Shown here piece by piece: positions 1 to 9,661 of a stretch of 64,000 nt of DNA. The notes beneath the pieces are model-generated. The model was not told the DNA's origin and made no database searches. It saw only the letters and a list, made by a program, of their open reading frames with translations. A program made the position numbers and the translations under genes. The DNA lies in contig JAIYAU010000044.1 of the NCBI GenBank assembly GCA_027488865.1, forward strand, positions 1 to 64,000, given 5' to 3'. Origin of the DNA: Cytophagaceae bacterium (GTDB taxonomy: Bacteria > Bacteroidota > Bacteroidia > Cytophagales > UBA9547). Position 1 is the stretch's first letter. Each line of letters opens with the position of its first letter.

Positions 1-17
1 CACCTTAGCCCTCTCAC

Positions 18-50
18 ACCACCGTACGTTCGGGTCTCGAATACAGCGGT
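18..50 (-). ncRNA. Group II intron domain V hairpin
   Basis: Read on the minus strand, ACCGCTGTA (50-42) pairs fully, with G-U wobbles, with TACGGTGGT (26-18). A two-base CG bulge precedes the upper stem UUCG/CGAA. This lower stem, dinucleotide bulge and short upper stem is the architecture of the catalytic domain V. The triad in the 5' strand reads CGC. The hairpin lies four bases past the maturase stop codon. Confidence 0.75.
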
Positions 51-53
51 TTC

Positions 54-1445
54 TCAAAACAAGGGATTCAAATCGGGGTTTACTGTTTGGTAATAGACAA
101 ACATACTTTCGTAGCCTCGTTTTCTTAACCTTTCTAGGGTAACGGTGGTAGTCATTATCGGGCTTTGGGCTATAGCCCAGCCTCCTTTTCGAGTTCTACT
201 AAAGGCATACGCCTTGCCTTGCTCCACGCCTAATCTTATCAAATTTTTACGTCGTCTTTCGGCCTTTTTCCAATCTTTCCATATGCAATAGCGTAATCTA
301 TTGCGTATCCAACTGTCTATGGTTTTGAGTTTTGAGCCAATATTTCCCAGTCGAAAATAATTGAGCCAACCTCTTTGCAGTAGTTTCAGTTCTTGGATTC
401 TTTGGTCGAATGTCTTTGGGCTTGTTTTACGGGTAATTTCTTTGATTTTGATTTTCAAGTCTTTCCACTTCTTCTCACTTACTATCAATTGAAATTGTCC
501 CTTTGCACCTTTCTCAAAACTGCTTGTGTACGTGTGTCCTAGTATTTGAAAACTGCTTGGCCTACGTATGCCCGATTTGTCTAGATTTATTGGTAGTTTA
601 AGTTTATTCTTTAAGAACAAAAACACTTGATTACAAATCTCTTTTGCTCGGTTCTTGCCTTTGCAATAGATACTAAAGTCATCGGCGTAACGTACAAATT
701 TCTGTCTTTTTTGGGTTAGAAATTTATCCATTTCGTTTAACAAAATATTGGATAACAACGGACTTAAAGGTGAGCCTTGCGGTACACCTTTTCTACGTTT
801 GGTCAGTTTGCCATTGATTACAATCGGGGCTCTGAGCCATAGACGTATCAGTCTGAGGGTGGTAGGGCATTTTACTTTTCGGTAAATGAGTTGGAGTAAA
901 ATAACGTGGTCAACTTCATCGAAAAAGCTCTTCAAGTCAATTTCTACAATATGTTTGTAGCCTTCGTTGATGTTCTTTTGTGATTGTTGAATGGCTTGAT
1001 GGGCGTTGCGTTCGGGTCTAAAGCCGTAACTGTTCTCGTGGAAGTCCAATTCAAACAGCGGAGCTATCGCTTGATTTACTGCCTGTTGTAGTACTCGTTC
1101 TATTACCGTGGGTACGCCTAGAAGTCTGGTTTTGCCATTGGCTTTGGGTATTGCTACCCCTCGTATGGCTTGGGCTGTGTACTTGTGGTTGATTATACCG
1201 GTAAACAGCTCTTTGCGATGATTTTCAAAGTATTCTGTAAGTTCAGATACAGGCATTTTGTCCACTCCCCATGAGCCTTTATTGCTAACGGTTTGACGAA
1301 TGGCTTTCGTGATGTTCTTTGCTTGTAATACTTTGTCTATCATCTTGTTAAATCCTTGTTTCTCGTTTGTAATAAAGCTACTCGTGGGCTCTTTACTGCA
1401 TTGGAAACGTTTTGAGATTCGGTGCTTCGCTCGTAGGCTTCTCAT
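54..1445 (-). CDS. ltrA: Group II intron reverse transcriptase/maturase
   Basis: The intron-encoded protein reverse-transcribes the intron into its target and assists splicing. Visible RT motifs, counted from the upstream ATG, are IDLKSFFDEVDH near residue 170, VPQGSPLSPLLSN at 221-233 and the catalytic YADD at 253-256. The C-terminal third has the group II maturase (GIIM) pattern, with LRRGWLNYF-like sequence (here LLQRGWLNYFRLGN) and the RLRYCIWKDWKK stretch. There is no HNH endonuclease domain after it. Two starts are possible: this ATG at 1445, preceded closely by GAGG, or ATG at 1343 (MIDKVLQ), which matches where the conserved family N-terminus begins. The stop falls just before the domain V hairpin, as is usual for intron-internal genes. 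Confidence 0.9.
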   Translation of the reverse strand: MRSLRAKHRISKRFQCSKEPTSSFITNEKQGFNKMIDKVLQAKNITKAIRQTVSNKGSWGVDKMPVSELTEYFENHRKELFTGIINHKYTAQAIRGVAIPKANGKTRLLGVPTVIERVLQQAVNQAIAPLFELDFHENSYGFRPERNAHQAIQQSQKNINEGYKHIVEIDLKSFFDEVDHVILLQLIYRKVKCPTTLRLIRLWLRAPIVINGKLTKRRKGVPQGSPLSPLLSNILLNEMDKFLTQKRQKFVRYADDFSIYCKGKNRAKEICNQVFLFLKNKLKLPINLDKSGIRRPSSFQILGHTYTSSFEKGAKGQFQLIVSEKKWKDLKIKIKEITRKTSPKTFDQRIQELKLLQRGWLNYFRLGNIGSKLKTIDSWIRNRLRYCIWKDWKKAERRRKNLIRLGVEQGKAYAFSRTRKGGWAIAQSPIMTTTVTLERLRKRGYESMFVYYQTVNPDLNPLF

Positions 1446-1650
1446 CCTCTAGCTACTACCACCTCTGCTGACTTCTGTGTTTAGAATTGCTTCTTAATGA
1501 TTGTTTCACTTTTTCGACATTCGCTCATATCTCCAACAGTTAATCCGCTCATCCACAGACCTCTCTAGGTAAGGTACGTTCGCTTTCTGCTTATTCCTCT
1601 GCATCTACATCTTAGAAATGAGCCTTAGCCAAATTTCAAAAGCACGCTTC

Positions 1651-1665
1651 GTTAGCGGTAATGCT
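1651..1665 (-). repeat. Left copy of the AGCAYTACCGCTAAC motif
   Basis: On the minus strand this reads AGCATTACCGCTAAC. It differs at one position from the plus-strand copy at 16290-16304. It sits at the 5' exon side of the group II intron, five bases before the estimated intron start. The two copies point outward and bracket the accessory gene block. No function is known to me; see the findings. Confidence 0.6.
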
Positions 1666-1806
1666 GCGAACCCACCTACCAACCTTCAGCAACAGACAAA
1701 AAAGCTCTTCCGTAAATTTGTATCACATGTTCCGACATCTGTATAACTAACAGGGCAGCTTATCAGCCCATCTTTGCATCATTATTTAACGAATAACAAA
1801 AAAATA

Positions 1807-2610
1807 ATGAGCAAGACAATCCTAATTACAGGTGCATCATCAGGCTTTGGACTCCTGTTAGCAAACAACCTCCATCGAAATGGCTTTAATGTCATTGGCA
1901 CTAGCCGCAATCCAGAAAAAATACAAGCCGCTGTTCCTTTTAAAGTTCTCGCTTTAGACATTACTGATGAAAATTCTATCAGAGAGTTTACAAAACAACT
2001 TTTTGAAACCACAAATCAATTAGATGTTTTGGTAAATAATGCGGGTTATATGCTCACTGGATTAGCGGAGGAAACTTCCACAGAAGAAGCAAAACTTCAA
2101 TTTGAAACTAACTTTTGGGGTACAGTGAATATAACAAAAGCATTATTGCCCTATTTCAGAAAACAAAAATTTGGACAAATTATCACGATTAGTTCGATGA
2201 TGGGGCTAGTATCATTACCCATGAAGCCAATTTATGCTGCATCCAAACACGCCTTAGAAGGTTACTTTAAATCACTTCGCTTTGAGGTAAGTCAATTTAA
2301 TATCAAGGTTAGTATGGTACAGCCTATGTGGGCAAAAACAAATCTCAGTGCCAACATGATCGCTATCGATGAAGACATAGCAGATTATAAGAGCTATAAA
2401 GAGCAAGTAAATAAATATATCAAAAATAGTATGGCAGAGGGAGATGACCCATCAATAATTGTGAACAAAATTGTAGATGTGATAAACGCCAAAACACCAA
2501 AGTTTAAAAACATAGTAGGAAAAATGGCAGGTATGGTTCTGTTTCTTAACAATTACGCCTACACAAAATTTGAAGGAGCAATACATAAGAGTGTAAAAAA
2601 AATAAAGTAA
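1807..2610 (+). CDS. Short-chain dehydrogenase/reductase (SDR), 267 aa
   Basis: This is an NAD(P)-dependent oxidoreductase of the classical SDR type. It has the nucleotide-binding TGASSGFG at residues 8-15, the NNAG motif at 77-80, the catalytic Ser at about 130 and YAASK (Tyr143, Lys147). The ATG at 1807 is chosen because the glycine motif then starts at residue 8, as in the family; an in-frame ATG at 1774 would add eleven polar residues. It is the first gene of a co-directional run and ends five bases before the TolC-like gene, so it is probably co-transcribed with the efflux pump. The substrate cannot be read from the sequence. Confidence 0.9.
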   Translation: MSKTILITGASSGFGLLLANNLHRNGFNVIGTSRNPEKIQAAVPFKVLALDITDENSIREFTKQLFETTNQLDVLVNNAGYMLTGLAEETSTEEAKLQFETNFWGTVNITKALLPYFRKQKFGQIITISSMMGLVSLPMKPIYAASKHALEGYFKSLRFEVSQFNIKVSMVQPMWAKTNLSANMIAIDEDIADYKSYKEQVNKYIKNSMAEGDDPSIIVNKIVDVINAKTPKFKNIVGKMAGMVLFLNNYAYTKFEGAIHKSVKKIK

Positions 2611-2615
2611 AAAAT

Positions 2616-3974
2616 ATGAAAACGTATTCAAAATATAGTTTAACAATGACATTGCTGCTACTGACGTTTGTGAATGGATTTTCACAAACAAAGTTGGATG
2701 ATTATATCAAAACAGCATTAGACAACAATGAAACAATCAAGCAACAACATTTTTTATTGAATAAAAGCTTGTTTGCTTTAAATGAAGCTAAAGGATTATT
2801 TCTTCCTTCTGTTGCATTTCATAGCGCCTATACATTGGCAAACGGTGGACGTACCGTAGATATTGCTGTGGGAGACATGATGAACCCAGTCTATAGCACA
2901 CTAAACCAATTAACTGGGACAAATAATTTCCCCCAAATTGAAAATCAAAGTGTATTGCTTAATCCCAACAATTTTTACGATGCCAAAATAAGGACTACGT
3001 ATCCCATCATAAATGCAGAGATACAGTACAACAAAAAAATAAAAACACAACAAGTTAGCTTACAGCAAATAGAGATAGACTTGTATAAGAGAGAATTGGT
3101 AAAAGATGTAAAAATTGCCTACTACAAATACCTTCAAGCATCAGAGGCGGTTGAAATTTACAAATCTGCTTTGGTATTGGTAAATGAAAACCTTAGAGTA
3201 AATACATCATTATTCAACAATCAAAAAGTAAACAGAACAGCCGTTGTAAGAAGCGAAAATGATGTGAGTAAGTACAAGGCTCAACTTGAATCGGCTATTC
3301 AAACTCAAAATAACGCAAAGGCTTATTTTAATTTTCTTTTGAATATTGATTTGAATACCTCAATAGAAACCGATCGCCTTACTGCAATTCCTTTGGATTT
3401 GTTTCTAGCAGACACCTCTGTTGCCAAAAGAGAAGAACTAGCCAAACTAAAGCAAGCAATTTCCATCAATCAAAATGTAACAGCTATGGCTAATTCATAC
3501 CTTCTGCCAAAACTTAACTCCTTTGTTGATTTCGGTTCGCAAGCTTTTGATTTTAAAGTAAACAATAAATCAGTCTATTATTTTGGTGGAGTATCATTAG
3601 AATGGAATATTTTCTCTGGCAACAGGTACAAAGAAAAGGTTAGACAAGCCAAAGTTGATGAGCAGGTACTACAATCGCAATTGAGCTACGTAGAGCAGCA
3701 ATTAATCTTACAATTAACCTTATCAAATAACACATACAAGGCTTCTTTGGCAGGATATAATTCTGCAAATAGTCAAGTAGATGCTTCTCAGAAGTATTAC
3801 AACGATATTCTCAGGCTATACAAAGAGGGACAATCACTTTTTATAGAAGTATTAGACGCACAAAATCAACTCGTAACGGCAAAACTGCAACAAAACATCT
3901 CTCTGTTTGACACATGGACAAAAGCTGCTGAAATAGAAAGAGCCAATGCAGGACATAATTTAAATATCCAATAA
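2616..3974 (+). CDS. TolC-family outer membrane efflux protein, 452 aa
   Basis: This is the outer-membrane channel of a tripartite RND efflux system. A signal peptide is visible (MKTYSKYSLTMTLLLLTFVNGFSQ region, cleavage near residue 24). The mature part is rich in long amphipathic coiled-coil helices with two internal repeats, as expected for outer-membrane efflux proteins; length is normal. It is followed after 19 bases by the adaptor and then by the RND pump, so the complete pump is encoded in order: channel, adaptor, transporter. Confidence 0.9.
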   Translation: MKTYSKYSLTMTLLLLTFVNGFSQTKLDDYIKTALDNNETIKQQHFLLNKSLFALNEAKGLFLPSVAFHSAYTLANGGRTVDIAVGDMMNPVYSTLNQLTGTNNFPQIENQSVLLNPNNFYDAKIRTTYPIINAEIQYNKKIKTQQVSLQQIEIDLYKRELVKDVKIAYYKYLQASEAVEIYKSALVLVNENLRVNTSLFNNQKVNRTAVVRSENDVSKYKAQLESAIQTQNNAKAYFNFLLNIDLNTSIETDRLTAIPLDLFLADTSVAKREELAKLKQAISINQNVTAMANSYLLPKLNSFVDFGSQAFDFKVNNKSVYYFGGVSLEWNIFSGNRYKEKVRQAKVDEQVLQSQLSYVEQQLILQLTLSNNTYKASLAGYNSANSQVDASQKYYNDILRLYKEGQSLFIEVLDAQNQLVTAKLQQNISLFDTWTKAAEIERANAGHNLNIQ

Positions 3975-3993
3975 TCAATTAAATAATAAAAAA

Positions 3994-5064
3994 ATGAAAC
4001 GTAACAAAATAACCATTAGAAATTTCAGCCTTATGGCTGGTTTAATTACTTCGACACTCTTCTCTTCGTGCAATAGCAAAAAACAAGAGGAAACAAAAGG
4101 AAGTCTGGCAGAAACAATTGCCGTAAAAGTAGCAAAGGTAAATAACAATAACGTTCCAGATGTAATAACTGCCACAGGGCTTGTTACTACAGCCAATGAA
4201 GCTCGATACTCATTTAAAATAGGTGGAGTTATTGACAAAATCTATGTAAACGAAGGGCAGTTTTTTAGAAAAGGGCAATTACTGGCTTCGCTAAATCTTA
4301 CAGAGATAGATGCTCATTTCTCTCAAGCTTCGCTTGCGTATGAAAAAGCGAAAAGAGACTACACAAGAGCAAGTAATCTATATAAAGACAGTGTAGCCAC
4401 ATTAGAGCAATTGCAAAATGCACAAACAGGTGTAGATGTTGCAAGTAAAACAGTAAATGCCGTTGCATTCAATAAAAGGTATGCACACATCTATGCAGAA
4501 GCAGACGGTTTTGTAACAAAAAAGATTTCGAACGAAGGCGAAGTGGTGGCTGCTGGGTATCCTGTATTTGCGATAAATGAAAGTTCGGGCAGTAATGATT
4601 GGATTTTGAAATTAGGTGTTACAGACAAAGAATGGGCCGCAATCAAAATTGGAAAAACAGCGATTGTTACGATTGACGCATTTCCAGGCAAAACATTCAA
4701 AGCAACAGTTTTCAGAAAATCACAAGCGGCAGATCCTATCAGTGGATCCTTTCAAGTAGAACTAAAGCTAGCTTTGAATGGCACACAACCAGCAATAGGA
4801 ATGTTTGCAAAAGCCACAATTCAAACTACTCTTGAAAAAAAATACACATCCATTCCTTATGATGCTTTAATAGAAGCCGATGGCGAAAATGCTTTTGTAT
4901 TTATTCCAGAAGGTATTACAAAAGTAAAACGAGTGCCTATTCAAATAGCTAGCTTCAATAACGGTGAAGTTAATGTAAAATATGGCTTAGAAAATTATAA
5001 TGAAATAATTGTCTCAAACAGTGCATATCTAAACGAAGAATCTATTATCAAAATTATTAAATAA
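3994..5064 (+). CDS. RND efflux periplasmic adaptor (MFP), lipoprotein, 356 aa
   Basis: This is the membrane-fusion subunit linking the inner-membrane RND pump to the TolC-like channel. The N-terminus has a lipobox-like stretch ending in SSCNSKK, so it is probably lipid-anchored. The barrel-sandwich (biotinyl-lipoyl-like) halves are visible as GGVIDKIYVNEGQFFRKGQ and later ADGFVTKKISNEGE, flanking a helical hairpin with alternating charged residues. Length fits AcrA/HlyD-type adaptors. It sits between the channel and pump genes with gaps of 19 and 7 bases, so a single operon is likely. Confidence 0.92.
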   Translation: MKRNKITIRNFSLMAGLITSTLFSSCNSKKQEETKGSLAETIAVKVAKVNNNNVPDVITATGLVTTANEARYSFKIGGVIDKIYVNEGQFFRKGQLLASLNLTEIDAHFSQASLAYEKAKRDYTRASNLYKDSVATLEQLQNAQTGVDVASKTVNAVAFNKRYAHIYAEADGFVTKKISNEGEVVAAGYPVFAINESSGSNDWILKLGVTDKEWAAIKIGKTAIVTIDAFPGKTFKATVFRKSQAADPISGSFQVELKLALNGTQPAIGMFAKATIQTTLEKKYTSIPYDALIEADGENAFVFIPEGITKVKRVPIQIASFNNGEVNVKYGLENYNEIIVSNSAYLNEESIIKIIK

Positions 5065-5071
5065 CTATATC

Positions 5072-8000
5072 ATGAAAATTACAAACTTTTCAGTTAAGAA
5101 TTATCAGTTTACACTGATTCTAGCGCTGCTAGTTGCCGTGGTAGGGGTACTTACTTTATTCAAGATGCCAAGATCAGAAGATCCATCAACGCATCCGCCA
5201 CAATATTTAATTACAGTAATCTATCCTGGCACTAGTCCGAAGGACATGGAGGAACAAGTTGTAAAACCTATTGAAAATAAGATTTACGGCTTAGAAAACA
5301 TTGAAAAAATACTAACAACTGTAGAAGATGGTGTAGCTGCTTTTCAGGTAAAATTCAAATACGGAGTGGATGTTGATAATAAATATCAAGAAATCTCAAC
5401 CGAAATGAACGCCCTTAAAAGCGGTGAATTGCCAAAAGATATTTATCAAATCAAGACGGAAAAAATTTCGTCTTCGGATGTAAAAATTCTTCAAGTGGCT
5501 TTGGTTTCTGAGAATGCATCAGACAAAAAGCTAAGAGATGAAGCTGACAAGCTTAAAACCAAAATTGAAAAAATAACCAATCTTAAGGATGTCAAATACA
5601 GTGGAGTTCCAGAGCAGGAAATCCGTGTGGATTTGAATTTGGAAAAATTGGCTCAATTAAGAATACCACTGAATGTAGTAATGGGAAGTTTACAAAGCGA
5701 AGCTGCCGATATTCCTGGTGGTAGTATTGATTTGGATTCCAAAGTATTCAATGTAAAAACCAGTGGTAAATTCAAAAATGCAGATGATGTTGCCAACACG
5801 GTTATATATAATGCCAATGGGAAAATCATCTATATGAAAGATGTAGCCGAAGTAAACTACAAATCTGAAGTTGCCTATCATATAACAAGAATTAATGGAC
5901 ACAGATGCGTTTTGGTTACCGCAGGAATGAAGGATAATGTAAACATTAACGATGTTCAGAAAGAATATTTACCCATAATAGATACATTTTCTGAAGACTT
6001 ACCTGCTAACATTAAATTGATAAAAAACTTTGACCAGGCCGATATGGTGTCAAAACGTCTAGGACATTTAGGTTTTGATTTCGGACTCGCAATTCTATTA
6101 GTTGTCATCACATTAGTACCATTAGGATTTAGAGCATCTGGTATAGTTATGATTTCAATACCCCTTTCATTGGCTTTGGGATTAATTGCAATGAATGCTT
6201 TAGGGTACTCCTTAAATCAATTGAGTATTGTTGGATTGGTAGTCGCTTTAGGTTTATTAGTTGATGATAGTATAGTAGTTGTAGAAAATATTGAACGTTG
6301 GCTTCGTGAAGGACATTCTAAAATGGATGCCGTTCTAATGGGTACAAAACAAATAGGTATTGCTGTTGTCGGAACTACAGCCACTTTAGTTATTGCCTTT
6401 ATTCCACTAGCTTTTCTTCCTGACATGGCAGGTGAATTTATCAGAAGCTTACCTATGGCTGTAATCACAAGTGTATTGGCATCTATGGTGGTGGCTTTAA
6501 CCTTGGTTCCTTTTTTAGGAAGTCGATTCTTAAAAAAACACGAACATGAAGGTGGAAATGTTTTCCTTCAGTATACACAAAAGTTTCTCACTAGAGCTTA
6601 CAGAGATATAATGCCTAAAGCATTAAAATATCCAAAAACTACCATTTCCATTTCATTGCTTTTAAGTGTAATAGCTTTTGGATTGTTTTCTGTTGCTGGA
6701 TTTAAGTTGTTCCCTACTTCGGAAAAACCAATGTTTTTAATCAACATAAAAATGCCGCTTCAAGCTAGCATTTCGGAAAGTGATAGGGTAACAAAACTTG
6801 TAGAAAATGAATTGAAAAACTACAAAGAAATTGTGTATTTCACTTCAAATGTAGGCCATGGAAATCCACAAATTTATTACAATGTACATCCACAAGATAG
6901 AAAATCGGATTTTGCTCAAATTTTCGTTCAATTAGATGAAGAGGCAAAACCATCAGACAAAACGAAACTGATTCTTTCATTGCGTGAAAAATTCAAAACC
7001 ATGCCTTATGCTAAATTAGAAGTAAAAGATTTTGAACAAGGAACACCATTAGAAGCCAATATTGTAGTGCGATTATTTGGCGAAGACCAGAACGTTTTGC
7101 GAAAGCTTTCTTCTCAAGTAGAAACTATTTTGAGAAATGAGAAAGGTACCGTTTATATCAATAACGAGTTAAACACCTATAAAACGGATGTTAAAGTCAA
7201 AATTGATAAAGAAAAAGCTAGAACAATGGGTGTGCTAACAAGTGAAGTAGACAAAGTAATTCGTCTTGCTGTTGCTGGTTTAACTGTCGGGGATTATATA
7301 GATGATCGCGGTGATGCAAGAAATGTAACTATTACGTTACCAAGGGATAAATTTTCCACTCTTGACGCACTAAAAAATTTATATGTCAATAATGTTCAAG
7401 GAACACCAATTGCGCTAAATCAAATTGCAACAGTATCTTTTGAAACAGCACCTACAGCCATAAATCACTTTAATAAATCACGCTTTTCAAAAGTTAGTGC
7501 CATGACAAAAGAGGGTTTTTTAGCAAATGATTTGTTGGTAAATATTATACCTAAACTGGACAAACTTGAAATGCCAAAAGGATATTATTACAAACTATCT
7601 GGAGAAAAAGAATCAGAAGGTGACGCTTTAGGAGGTAACTTTTTATCTGTTATCATATTGAGTGCGTTTTTATTCATTGCTGTTTTATTACTTCAATTCA
7701 AAACATTTAAGGGAATCATCATTGTCATGTCCATCATTCCTTTAGGTGTACTTGGAGGAGTAATTTTCTTGATAGCGTCTGGAAATCCAATGTCATTGGT
7801 TTCGATTATCGGCTTCATAGGATTATCAGGTATACAAGTCAAAAACTCCCTCCTTTTGGTTGATTTTACTAATCAATTAAGACAAGAAGGTAAGTCTATT
7901 GATGAAGCTATTGCAATTGCTGGTGAAACCCGTTTTCTACCTGTAGTGTTAACGTCCGTTACCGCAATATGTGGTTTGATTCCACTGGCTGTGAATCCAA

Positions 8001-8125
8001 ATCCTCAAATATCACCGTTAGCGATAGTACTAATTGGTGGCTTGATAAGTTCAACCATTTTGGCAAGAATAGTAACACCAGTGATGTATAAGTTAATGCC
8101 TCCAAACATCTCTTCTGAGGACTAA
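5072..8125 (+). CDS. RND (AcrB/HAE1-type) efflux transporter, 1017 aa
   Basis: This is a proton-driven inner-membrane pump that expels small molecules through the adjacent adaptor and channel. The 12-helix architecture is evident as two halves, each with one helix, a large periplasmic domain and a helical bundle. The proton-relay pair is in the fourth helix: VVALGLLVDDSIVVVENIERW. The N-terminus (NYQFTLILALLVAVVGVLTLFKMPRSEDP) matches the family. At 1017 residues it is slightly shorter than AcrB, as is common in Bacteroidota. The substrate is unknown; the companion SDR and hydrolase genes hint at hydrophobic or reactive organic compounds, but that is inference. Confidence 0.95.
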   Translation: MKITNFSVKNYQFTLILALLVAVVGVLTLFKMPRSEDPSTHPPQYLITVIYPGTSPKDMEEQVVKPIENKIYGLENIEKILTTVEDGVAAFQVKFKYGVDVDNKYQEISTEMNALKSGELPKDIYQIKTEKISSSDVKILQVALVSENASDKKLRDEADKLKTKIEKITNLKDVKYSGVPEQEIRVDLNLEKLAQLRIPLNVVMGSLQSEAADIPGGSIDLDSKVFNVKTSGKFKNADDVANTVIYNANGKIIYMKDVAEVNYKSEVAYHITRINGHRCVLVTAGMKDNVNINDVQKEYLPIIDTFSEDLPANIKLIKNFDQADMVSKRLGHLGFDFGLAILLVVITLVPLGFRASGIVMISIPLSLALGLIAMNALGYSLNQLSIVGLVVALGLLVDDSIVVVENIERWLREGHSKMDAVLMGTKQIGIAVVGTTATLVIAFIPLAFLPDMAGEFIRSLPMAVITSVLASMVVALTLVPFLGSRFLKKHEHEGGNVFLQYTQKFLTRAYRDIMPKALKYPKTTISISLLLSVIAFGLFSVAGFKLFPTSEKPMFLINIKMPLQASISESDRVTKLVENELKNYKEIVYFTSNVGHGNPQIYYNVHPQDRKSDFAQIFVQLDEEAKPSDKTKLILSLREKFKTMPYAKLEVKDFEQGTPLEANIVVRLFGEDQNVLRKLSSQVETILRNEKGTVYINNELNTYKTDVKVKIDKEKARTMGVLTSEVDKVIRLAVAGLTVGDYIDDRGDARNVTITLPRDKFSTLDALKNLYVNNVQGTPIALNQIATVSFETAPTAINHFNKSRFSKVSAMTKEGFLANDLLVNIIPKLDKLEMPKGYYYKLSGEKESEGDALGGNFLSVIILSAFLFIAVLLLQFKTFKGIIIVMSIIPLGVLGGVIFLIASGNPMSLVSIIGFIGLSGIQVKNSLLLVDFTNQLRQEGKSIDEAIAIAGETRFLPVVLTSVTAICGLIPLAVNPNPQISPLAIVLIGGLISSTILARIVTPVMYKLMPPNISSED

Positions 8126-8136
8126 ATAAAAATAAA

Positions 8137-9057
8137 ATGATAAAATTCACTATATCGGCTTTGCTAATGATAAGCTTCGTTGGCAATCTCTTTTCTCAAT
8201 CTTCAAATCAGAATAATACTATCATGAACTTAAAAAATGTAAAAACAAGTACAGTAAATGTAGCAGGCACAGAGTTTTCTTATCGTAAACTTGGTTCAAA
8301 TAACGACACTGTTCCTGTAATTTTCCTCAATCACTTATCCGCCACAATGGATGATTGCGACCCCAAAATTATAGATGAATTGGCAACTAAACACACTGTA
8401 ATTATTTTCGACAACCGAGGTATTGGCTCAACAGGTGGCGTAACGCCAAAAACTGTAGCTGAAATGGCAACAGATGCTATAGCTTTTATTAAAGCAATTG
8501 GCTATCAAAAAGTTGATTTATTTGGCTTTTCATTAGGAGGTTTCATTTCTCAAGAGATTTTACTCCGTGAGCCACAGCTTGTACGCAAAGCCATTCTTGC
8601 TGGTACTGGTCCTGCTGGTGGCGAAGGAATCAGCAAAATGACACCAGTAGTTGTCAAAGATGTAATGAAGGGTACGTTTACATTTAGAAATGAGAAATAC
8701 TATTTGTTCTTTAATAACAACGAGATTGGAAAAAAAGCTGCAAAGAGTTATCTAAAAAGACTTAAAGAAAGAACCGAAAATAGAGTTACAAAACTAAAAT
8801 TAAAACATTTGGCACATCAGCTTAAAGCTATCAAAAATTGGGGCTTACAAGCACCACAAGATTTATCTAAAATTAAACAGCCTGTATTAATAGTAAATGG
8901 TGAAGATGATAAAATGGTGCCATGTAGCAATTCGCTTGTTTTGAAAAAGAACATTGCAAATTCAGAAATTATCCTATATAAAGATGCTGGACATGGTGGG
9001 ATTTTCCAGTACAATGAAGAATTTGTGAAAAGCGCATTGAAATTTCTACAAGATTAA
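8137..9057 (+). CDS. Alpha/beta hydrolase, probably exported, 306 aa
   Basis: This is an alpha/beta-fold hydrolase. The nucleophile elbow is GFSLGG (Ser132), the acid lies in NGEDDKMVP (Asp257 or Asp258) and the catalytic His in DAGHGG (His286), giving a complete triad. An N-terminal hydrophobic segment ending in LFSQSS looks like a cleavable signal peptide, so the enzyme may act in the periplasm; an internal Met (MNLKNVKTST, residue 30) would give a cytoplasmic form. It starts 11 bases after the RND pump gene, which supports a shared transcript. The substrate is unknown. Confidence 0.88.
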   Translation: MIKFTISALLMISFVGNLFSQSSNQNNTIMNLKNVKTSTVNVAGTEFSYRKLGSNNDTVPVIFLNHLSATMDDCDPKIIDELATKHTVIIFDNRGIGSTGGVTPKTVAEMATDAIAFIKAIGYQKVDLFGFSLGGFISQEILLREPQLVRKAILAGTGPAGGEGISKMTPVVVKDVMKGTFTFRNEKYYLFFNNNEIGKKAAKSYLKRLKERTENRVTKLKLKHLAHQLKAIKNWGLQAPQDLSKIKQPVLIVNGEDDKMVPCSNSLVLKKNIANSEIILYKDAGHGGIFQYNEEFVKSALKFLQD

Positions 9058-9102
9058 ATTGATAAATGAGTTGTAAAATCAGAGAGCTTAAAATAAAGTA
9101 AT

Positions 9103-9555
9103 ATGACAGACATTTTAGAAATAATGGACAATTATCGAAGGGATCTACTTCGGATAATAGAAAATCTTACTGTGGAGCAGTTAAATACTGTTCCCAATGG
9201 ATTCAATAATAATATAGTCTGGAATTTGGGACATATATTAGTAGTTACAGACGAGCTTTTATATAAGAACACTCCTTTTTTCTCAATTCCAACATATGAT
9301 TTCGATATTGCTGGATTCAAAAAAGGAAGCAGACCTGAGGATATTATCAATGAGAAAGATATCACATCCATTCGAAGTGCAATATCCAATACGGTTCCTC
9401 AATTCAGAAAATTATTAAGCGATTATGCTATGACTTCTCAAAAAAAAGAAAAAGAACTAATTGAAAACTTAAGTACTGACAAAAATATTCACTTTATCTT
9501 ATTTCATGAAGACATGCATTTTTCAACAATAATAAGGCAATTAAGGCTAGTATAA
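9103..9555 (+). CDS. DinB-family protein, 150 aa
   Basis: This is a DinB/YfiT-like four-helix bundle protein, a family of putative metal-binding or thiol-dependent enzymes. Characteristic features are WNLGHIL (His near residue 48) and the C-terminal FHEDMHFSTI with two further histidines, giving the usual three-histidine metal site. Length is normal. The 3' end of this gene and its downstream flank are echoed in a remnant at 11966-12120, so a second copy once existed nearby. Its role here is unknown. Confidence 0.82.
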   Translation: MTDILEIMDNYRRDLLRIIENLTVEQLNTVPNGFNNNIVWNLGHILVVTDELLYKNTPFFSIPTYDFDIAGFKKGSRPEDIINEKDITSIRSAISNTVPQFRKLLSDYAMTSQKKEKELIENLSTDKNIHFILFHEDMHFSTIIRQLRLV

Positions 9556-9661
9556 ATAACTATCAATAATTCATTGAAGCAATAACGAAAATTTAATTAG
9601 GCAATGAAAACAAAAAAAGTAGCATTATCAAACAATTTATAAATACTTAACGAATAAAATC

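Larger units (their letters stand above)
1..1645 (-). mobile_element. Group II intron, 3' end outside or at the window edge
   Basis: This is a self-splicing retroelement read on the minus strand. It contains a maturase-type reverse transcriptase gene followed immediately by a domain V hairpin at 18-50. The region upstream of the gene (about 1446-1645) carries the intron 5' RNA domains, including a purine-rich stretch with GTCAGCAGAGG, a sequence I associate with domain I of bacterial group II introns. A plausible 5' boundary is GTGCT at 1645-1641 on the minus strand, but this is not a perfect GUGYG and may be off by some bases. The 3' splice site is not visible: the sequence ends only 17 bases past domain V, so domain VI is missing. 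The identity is clear; the ends are estimates. Confidence 0.85.

Noticed and set aside
1646-1675. Canonical integron attC site at the left motif
   Set aside because: The core does not fit the RYYYAAC/GTTRRRY box pair, and no integron integrase is present; I keep only the neutral description of a shared inverted motif.
9604-9642. Tiny frame MKTKKVALSNNL before the second SDR
   Set aside because: Its first eight residues look like an SDR start, but twelve codons are too few to claim a remnant.
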